Part shown: positions 12,331 through 14,993 of the stretch, piece by piece
How positions within the stretch are numbered: the stretch's first letter is position 1
Layout of the letters: every line of letters begins with the position of its first letter
From: an uncultured Oscillospiraceae bacterium
GTDB taxonomy: Bacteria > Bacillota > Clostridia > Oscillospirales > Oscillospiraceae
Reading direction: 5' to 3'
Assembly: GCA_934645175.1 (NCBI GenBank)
Contig: CAKUDE010000042.1
Coordinates: 1-14,993, forward strand
DNA length: 14,993 nucleotides
Position numbers and translations under genes: made by a program
Notes under the pieces: model-generated
What the model saw: only the letters and a program-made list of their open reading frames with translations
Databases searched by the model: none
Told to the model about the DNA's origin: nothing

Positions 12331-13102
12331 CATTCTGACCCTGTTTCCGGACACGGTGGGCGATGTTTTGAGCGAATCGATCCTCGGCCGCGCCCAGGAG
12401 CGCGACCTGATCCGTATTGAGACGCACCAGATCCGCGATTACACGGCCAACCGCCAGAATCAGGTGGATGATTACCCCTATGGCGGCGGGCGCGGAGCGG
12501 TCATGACGGCCGACCCTTTGTACCGCGCGTGGTGCCATGCCTGCGACGAGGCGGGCGGGCCGGTGCATACCATCTACATGAGTCCCTGCGGGCATGTATT
12601 CCGCCAGCAGGATGCGCGTCGGCTGGCGCAGATGGAAAACATTATTCTGGTCTGTGGGCACTACGAGGGGATTGACCAGCGTTTTATCGACGAGTGCGTC
12701 GATGAGGAGCTGTCCGTAGGCGACTATGTGCTCACCGGCGGTGAGATCCCCGCCATGGCCGTGGCGGATGCCGTGTGCCGTCTGGTTCCGGGCGTTTTGT
12801 CCGATGCGGAGTGCTTTGAGGACGAGAGCCACTGGGCGGGACTGCTGGAATACCCGCAGTACAGCCGTCCGGCGGTATGGCACGGACGCGAGGTGCCGTC
12901 GATTCTGCTCTCCGGCGACCATGCAAGAGTTGCCCGTTGGCGCAGACAGCAGTCCATTTTGCGCACCTTTCACCGCAGACCGGATCTGTTCCGTGCGCTG
13001 ACGCTTCCGAATCGAACGAAGGCAGAGAAGAAATTCCTTGCAGAAATGGAGGAGCAGGACGATGAATTCCGCAATCGAAACGCTGCGACAGTGGGTCAAT
13101 GA
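12320..13102 (+). CDS. trmD: tRNA (guanine37-N1)-methyltransferase TrmD
   Basis: TrmD methylates N1 of G37 next to the anticodon, using S-adenosylmethionine in a deep trefoil knot, and so prevents +1 frameshifts. The 260 residues include DDYPYGGGRGAVM (50-62), CGHYEGIDQR (112-121), LSVGDYVLTGGE (131-142) and PQYSRPAVW (179-187), all core SPOUT features. The C-terminal helical domain is also present. The start follows AGGGATGG. The last 41 bases overlap the sirtuin gene, a long overlap that ties their translation. rplS, the usual next gene, is absent here. Confidence 0.97.
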   Translation: MRIDILTLFPDTVGDVLSESILGRAQERDLIRIETHQIRDYTANRQNQVDDYPYGGGRGAVMTADPLYRAWCHACDEAGGPVHTIYMSPCGHVFRQQDARRLAQMENIILVCGHYEGIDQRFIDECVDEELSVGDYVLTGGEIPAMAVADAVCRLVPGVLSDAECFEDESHWAGLLEYPQYSRPAVWHGREVPSILLSGDHARVARWRRQQSILRTFHRRPDLFRALTLPNRTKAEKKFLAEMEEQDDEFRNRNAATVGQ

Positions 13103-13778
13103 AGCGCGCAGCGCCGTCTTTTTCGGCGGCGCGGGCGTTTCTACCGAGAGCGGTATTCCGGACTTTCGCAGTGTGGACGGCCTGTACCATCAGAAATTTG
13201 CCTATCCGCCCGAGACGATCCTCAGCCACAGCTTTTTCCTGCGAAACCCTTCGTATTTCTACCGCTTCTACCGTGAGAAAATGCTTCCGCTCGGCGCGGA
13301 GCCCAATCTTACGCACCGCACGCTTGCGCGCTGGGAGCAGGAGGGGCGGCTGGCCGCTGTCGTGACGCAGAATATTGACGGGCTGCACCAAAAGGCGGGC
13401 AGCCGCCGCGTCTACGAGCTGCACGGCAGTGTGCTGCGAAACTATTGCGTGCGCTGCCGCCGTTTCTACCCGGCGGAGTATATCCGCGATGCGAAGGACA
13501 TACCGTACTGCGAGTGCGGCGGTATTGTTAAGCCGGACGTTGTGCTCTATGAGGAGTCTCTGGATGACAGGACCGTCGAAGGTGCAATTTCAGCCATTCG
13601 TGCGGCGGATCTCCTGATCGTCGGAGGCACGAGCCTGACGGTCTATCCCGCTGCGGGCCTGCTCGGCTATTACCGGGGGCGCCGTCTTGCGCTGATCAAC
13701 CGCGATGAAACGCCCTATGACGATGAGGCCGATCTGGTGCTGCACGCGCCGCTCGGCGAGGTATTTTCGCAGCTATGA
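13062..13778 (+). CDS. Sirtuin NAD-dependent protein deacylase
   Basis: A sirtuin that removes acyl groups from lysines while cleaving NAD to nicotinamide and O-acyl-ADP-ribose. The 238 residues show GAGVSTESGIPDFR (23-36, NAD binding), TQNIDGLH (102-109), the catalytic H121, four zinc cysteines at 129, 132, 150 and 152, and GGTSL (188-192). The second zinc pair is CEC (one residue between), not the usual CxxC. The 'FGE' motif is replaced by VLYEE. The start at 13062 follows GGAGGAGC and lies inside trmD. Its stop overlaps the trmO start (ATGA). It resembles the cobB/srtN type; an exact name is not safe. Confidence 0.93.
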   Translation: MNSAIETLRQWVNEARSAVFFGGAGVSTESGIPDFRSVDGLYHQKFAYPPETILSHSFFLRNPSYFYRFYREKMLPLGAEPNLTHRTLARWEQEGRLAAVVTQNIDGLHQKAGSRRVYELHGSVLRNYCVRCRRFYPAEYIRDAKDIPYCECGGIVKPDVVLYEESLDDRTVEGAISAIRAADLLIVGGTSLTVYPAAGLLGYYRGRRLALINRDETPYDDEADLVLHAPLGEVFSQL

Positions 13779-14455
13779 GCGAGTTTGCGTTGAAAGAGAT
13801 TGCGCACTACCATGGTGCGCTTCCCGAGAAATTCGGCATCCCGCGCCAGAGCGGGCTGGTCGAGGCGCTGCACGGGACGGTCGTTTTTGCGCCGGAATAC
13901 CGCAATCCCGACGCGCTGCGCGGCATGGAAGGCTTTTCGCACCTCTGGCTGATCTGGAAATTTTCCGAGGCCGTGCGTGAGGACTGGTCGCCGACCGTTC
14001 GCCCGCCCAGGCTGGGCGGCAATGTGCGCATGGGCGTTTTTGCCACGCGCTCGCCCTTCCGGCCGAACCCCATAGGGCTTTCCTGTGTGCGCCTGCTCGA
14101 CCTGCGCCGCACGGCGGACAGCGGCACGGTGCTGGATATTGCGGGTGCCGACCTGATGGACGGTACGCCGATTTTTGACATCAAGCCCTATCTTCCCTAT
14201 GCGGATGCATATCCGGAGGCTTCGGGCGGCTTTGCTGCCGGGGCGCCGGAAACGCTTACGGTGCGGATTCCCGACGGCTGCCTTTCGTCCGTTCCCGAGA
14301 CGCAGCGCGAAGCGCTGCGCGGAATCCTGGCCAATGACCCAAGACCGCACTACCATGCCGACGGACGCGTCTACGCGCTGCGTTTTGCCGGGAATACGGT
14401 GCGTTTTACAGTAAATAACGGTGTATTGACCGTAGTGGAGGTACAACATGACTAA
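13775..14455 (+). CDS. trmO: tRNA (t6A37-N6)-methyltransferase TrmO
   Basis: TrmO (YaeB/TsaA family) adds a methyl group to N6 of threonylcarbamoyladenosine at position 37, giving m6t6A in ACY-decoding threonine tRNA. The 226 residues carry FGIPRQSGL (20-28), GFSHLWLIW (53-61), RPPRLGGN (76-83), FATRSPFRPNPIGLS (89-103) and DGTPIFDIKPYLPY (129-142), which together define the family. A C-terminal DPRP segment is also present. The ATG overlaps the sirtuin stop, and the last 8 bases overlap the phosphatase gene. With trmD in the same operon, two separate enzymes for tRNA position 37 are co-expressed. Confidence 0.95.
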   Translation: MSEFALKEIAHYHGALPEKFGIPRQSGLVEALHGTVVFAPEYRNPDALRGMEGFSHLWLIWKFSEAVREDWSPTVRPPRLGGNVRMGVFATRSPFRPNPIGLSCVRLLDLRRTADSGTVLDIAGADLMDGTPIFDIKPYLPYADAYPEASGGFAAGAPETLTVRIPDGCLSSVPETQREALRGILANDPRPHYHADGRVYALRFAGNTVRFTVNNGVLTVVEVQHD

Positions 14456-14912
14456 GATTTTATTTGTTTGCGCAGGTAATATCTGCCGCAGCCCGATGGC
14501 GGAGTTTTTTATGAAACGTTTTGCGACGGACGCGGGCTGCCTGGATCAGTTCTATATCGAGTCGGCCGCAGTCACGGACGACGAGGTCGGCAACCGCGTC
14601 TATGCGCCGGTCTATACCCGCATCTGGAAGCGCGGCGCCGACTGTTCCAAGAAAACGGCGCGCCAGCTCACTCGCGAGGATTACGACCGCTTTGACTACC
14701 TGATCGGCATGGATTCGTCCAACATTGAGGGGATGAAGGAAATCTGCGGCGGCGACCCGGAGGGCAAAATGTCCATGCTGCTGGATTGGACGGAAGCGCC
14801 GCGCGAAATTGCCGACCCGTGGTATACCCGTGACTTTGATACCGCGGAAATTCAGATCGAGGCAGGCTGCAAGGCGCTGCTGAAAAAACTGAAGAAGGCT
14901 CAGCCGGAATAA
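14448..14912 (+). CDS. Low-molecular-weight protein tyrosine phosphatase
   Basis: A cytoplasmic LMW-PTP-fold phosphatase of 154 residues. The phosphate loop CAGNICRS (8-15) contains the C-x5-R signature, with the nucleophile C8 and R14 near the N-terminus as usual. The general acid is D123 in the DPWY motif. LIGMDSSN (85-92) is also typical. The fold is shared with arsenate reductases, but the DPWY general acid supports a phosphatase; the substrate (phosphotyrosine, phosphoarginine or a small molecule) is not evident. The ATG follows GGAGGTACAAC and overlaps trmO by 8 bases. It is the last operon gene seen; sequence resembling an insertion-sequence end begins about 8 bases past its stop. Confidence 0.93.
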   Translation: MTKILFVCAGNICRSPMAEFFMKRFATDAGCLDQFYIESAAVTDDEVGNRVYAPVYTRIWKRGADCSKKTARQLTREDYDRFDYLIGMDSSNIEGMKEICGGDPEGKMSMLLDWTEAPREIADPWYTRDFDTAEIQIEAGCKALLKKLKKAQPE

Positions 14913-14919
14913 CCAAAAG

Positions 14920-14993
14920 TGAAGTGACCCCAAAAAGTTAGACAATATTTTGAAGCAAAAATTGTTCAAGCAACCGAAAGGGCTTGCTGTCTG
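14920..14993. mobile_element. Probable IS3-family (IS150-like) terminal repeat, truncated by window edge
   Basis: TGAAGTGACCCCAAAAAGTT, followed by AGACAA, resembles the terminal inverted repeats of IS150-group IS3 elements, which commonly read TGACCCC...AAGTTAGAC with the same composition. The following DNA is AT-rich and unlike its neighbours, with a small CAAGC/GCTTG hairpin. No transposase reading frame is visible before the edge, so the element is inferred from the repeat alone. No terminator is seen between the phosphatase gene and this point. Confidence 0.45.

Noticed and set aside
12212..13099. Minus-strand 295-codon frame opposite trmD
   Set aside because: It is antisense to a complete trmD with all SPOUT motifs; no ribosome binding site or family resemblance is seen.

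Overview
The window looks like chromosomal DNA from a GC-rich, spore-forming member of the Clostridia, probably of the Oscillospiraceae/Ruminococcaceae type. This is inferred from the Firmicutes-type gene orders (rpmG-secE-nusG-rplK-rplA; ylxM-ffh-rpsP-khpA), strong AGGAGG ribosome binding sites, clear sigma-A promoters with 17-base spacers, a PdaA-like cortex deacetylase, and the protein sequences. Genus cannot be given from the sequence alone. Most of the window is housekeeping and salvage genes. I see no CRISPR array, toxin-antitoxin pair, prophage or defence island.

Layout. (1) 1-2580, minus strand: the rpmG-secE-nusG-rplK-rplA operon. It runs off the left edge through three GC-rich stem-loops, where rplJ-rplL would normally follow. 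Its promoter sits inside the terminator hairpin of the gene upstream. The leaders of rplK and rplA each carry a copy of an L1-binding motif resembling the 23S L1 stalk. (2) 2609-3394, minus: a PdaA-type deacetylase. (3) 3470-5826, plus: ylxM-ffh-rpsP-khpA, with a consensus promoter overlapped by a perfect inverted repeat and ending in a strong terminator. (4) 5874-8409, plus: a 60-residue membrane protein overlapping an Sfp-type phosphopantetheinyl transferase, then a membrane-anchored NodB-like deacetylase, ending in a bidirectional terminator. (5) 8418-11374, minus: a small XRE regulator with its own promoter and a TGCA palindrome. Upstream of it lies a nicotinate phosphoribosyltransferase - membrane protein - DUF4430-like lipoprotein operon. 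(6) 11386-14912, plus: a tightly overlapping operon of FlK-like thioesterase, rimM, trmD, sirtuin, trmO and a low-molecular-weight phosphatase. (7) 14920 to the end: sequence resembling the terminal repeat of an IS3-family (IS150-like) element, cut by the window edge.

How it fits together. Blocks 3 and 6 are two halves of a set usually found together in Firmicutes (ylxM-ffh-rpsP-khpA-rimM-trmD-rplS). Here about 5.6 kb of accessory genes separates khpA from the thioesterase-rimM-trmD unit, and rplS does not follow trmD. Block 6 places two enzymes acting at tRNA position 37 (TrmD on G37, TrmO on t6A37) in one transcript with an NAD-dependent deacylase, opposite a divergent NAD-salvage gene. The observations most worth a second look are the nested terminator/promoter, the paired L1 mimics, the pncB-membrane protein-lipoprotein operon, and the thioesterase heading the tRNA/ribosome maturation operon.
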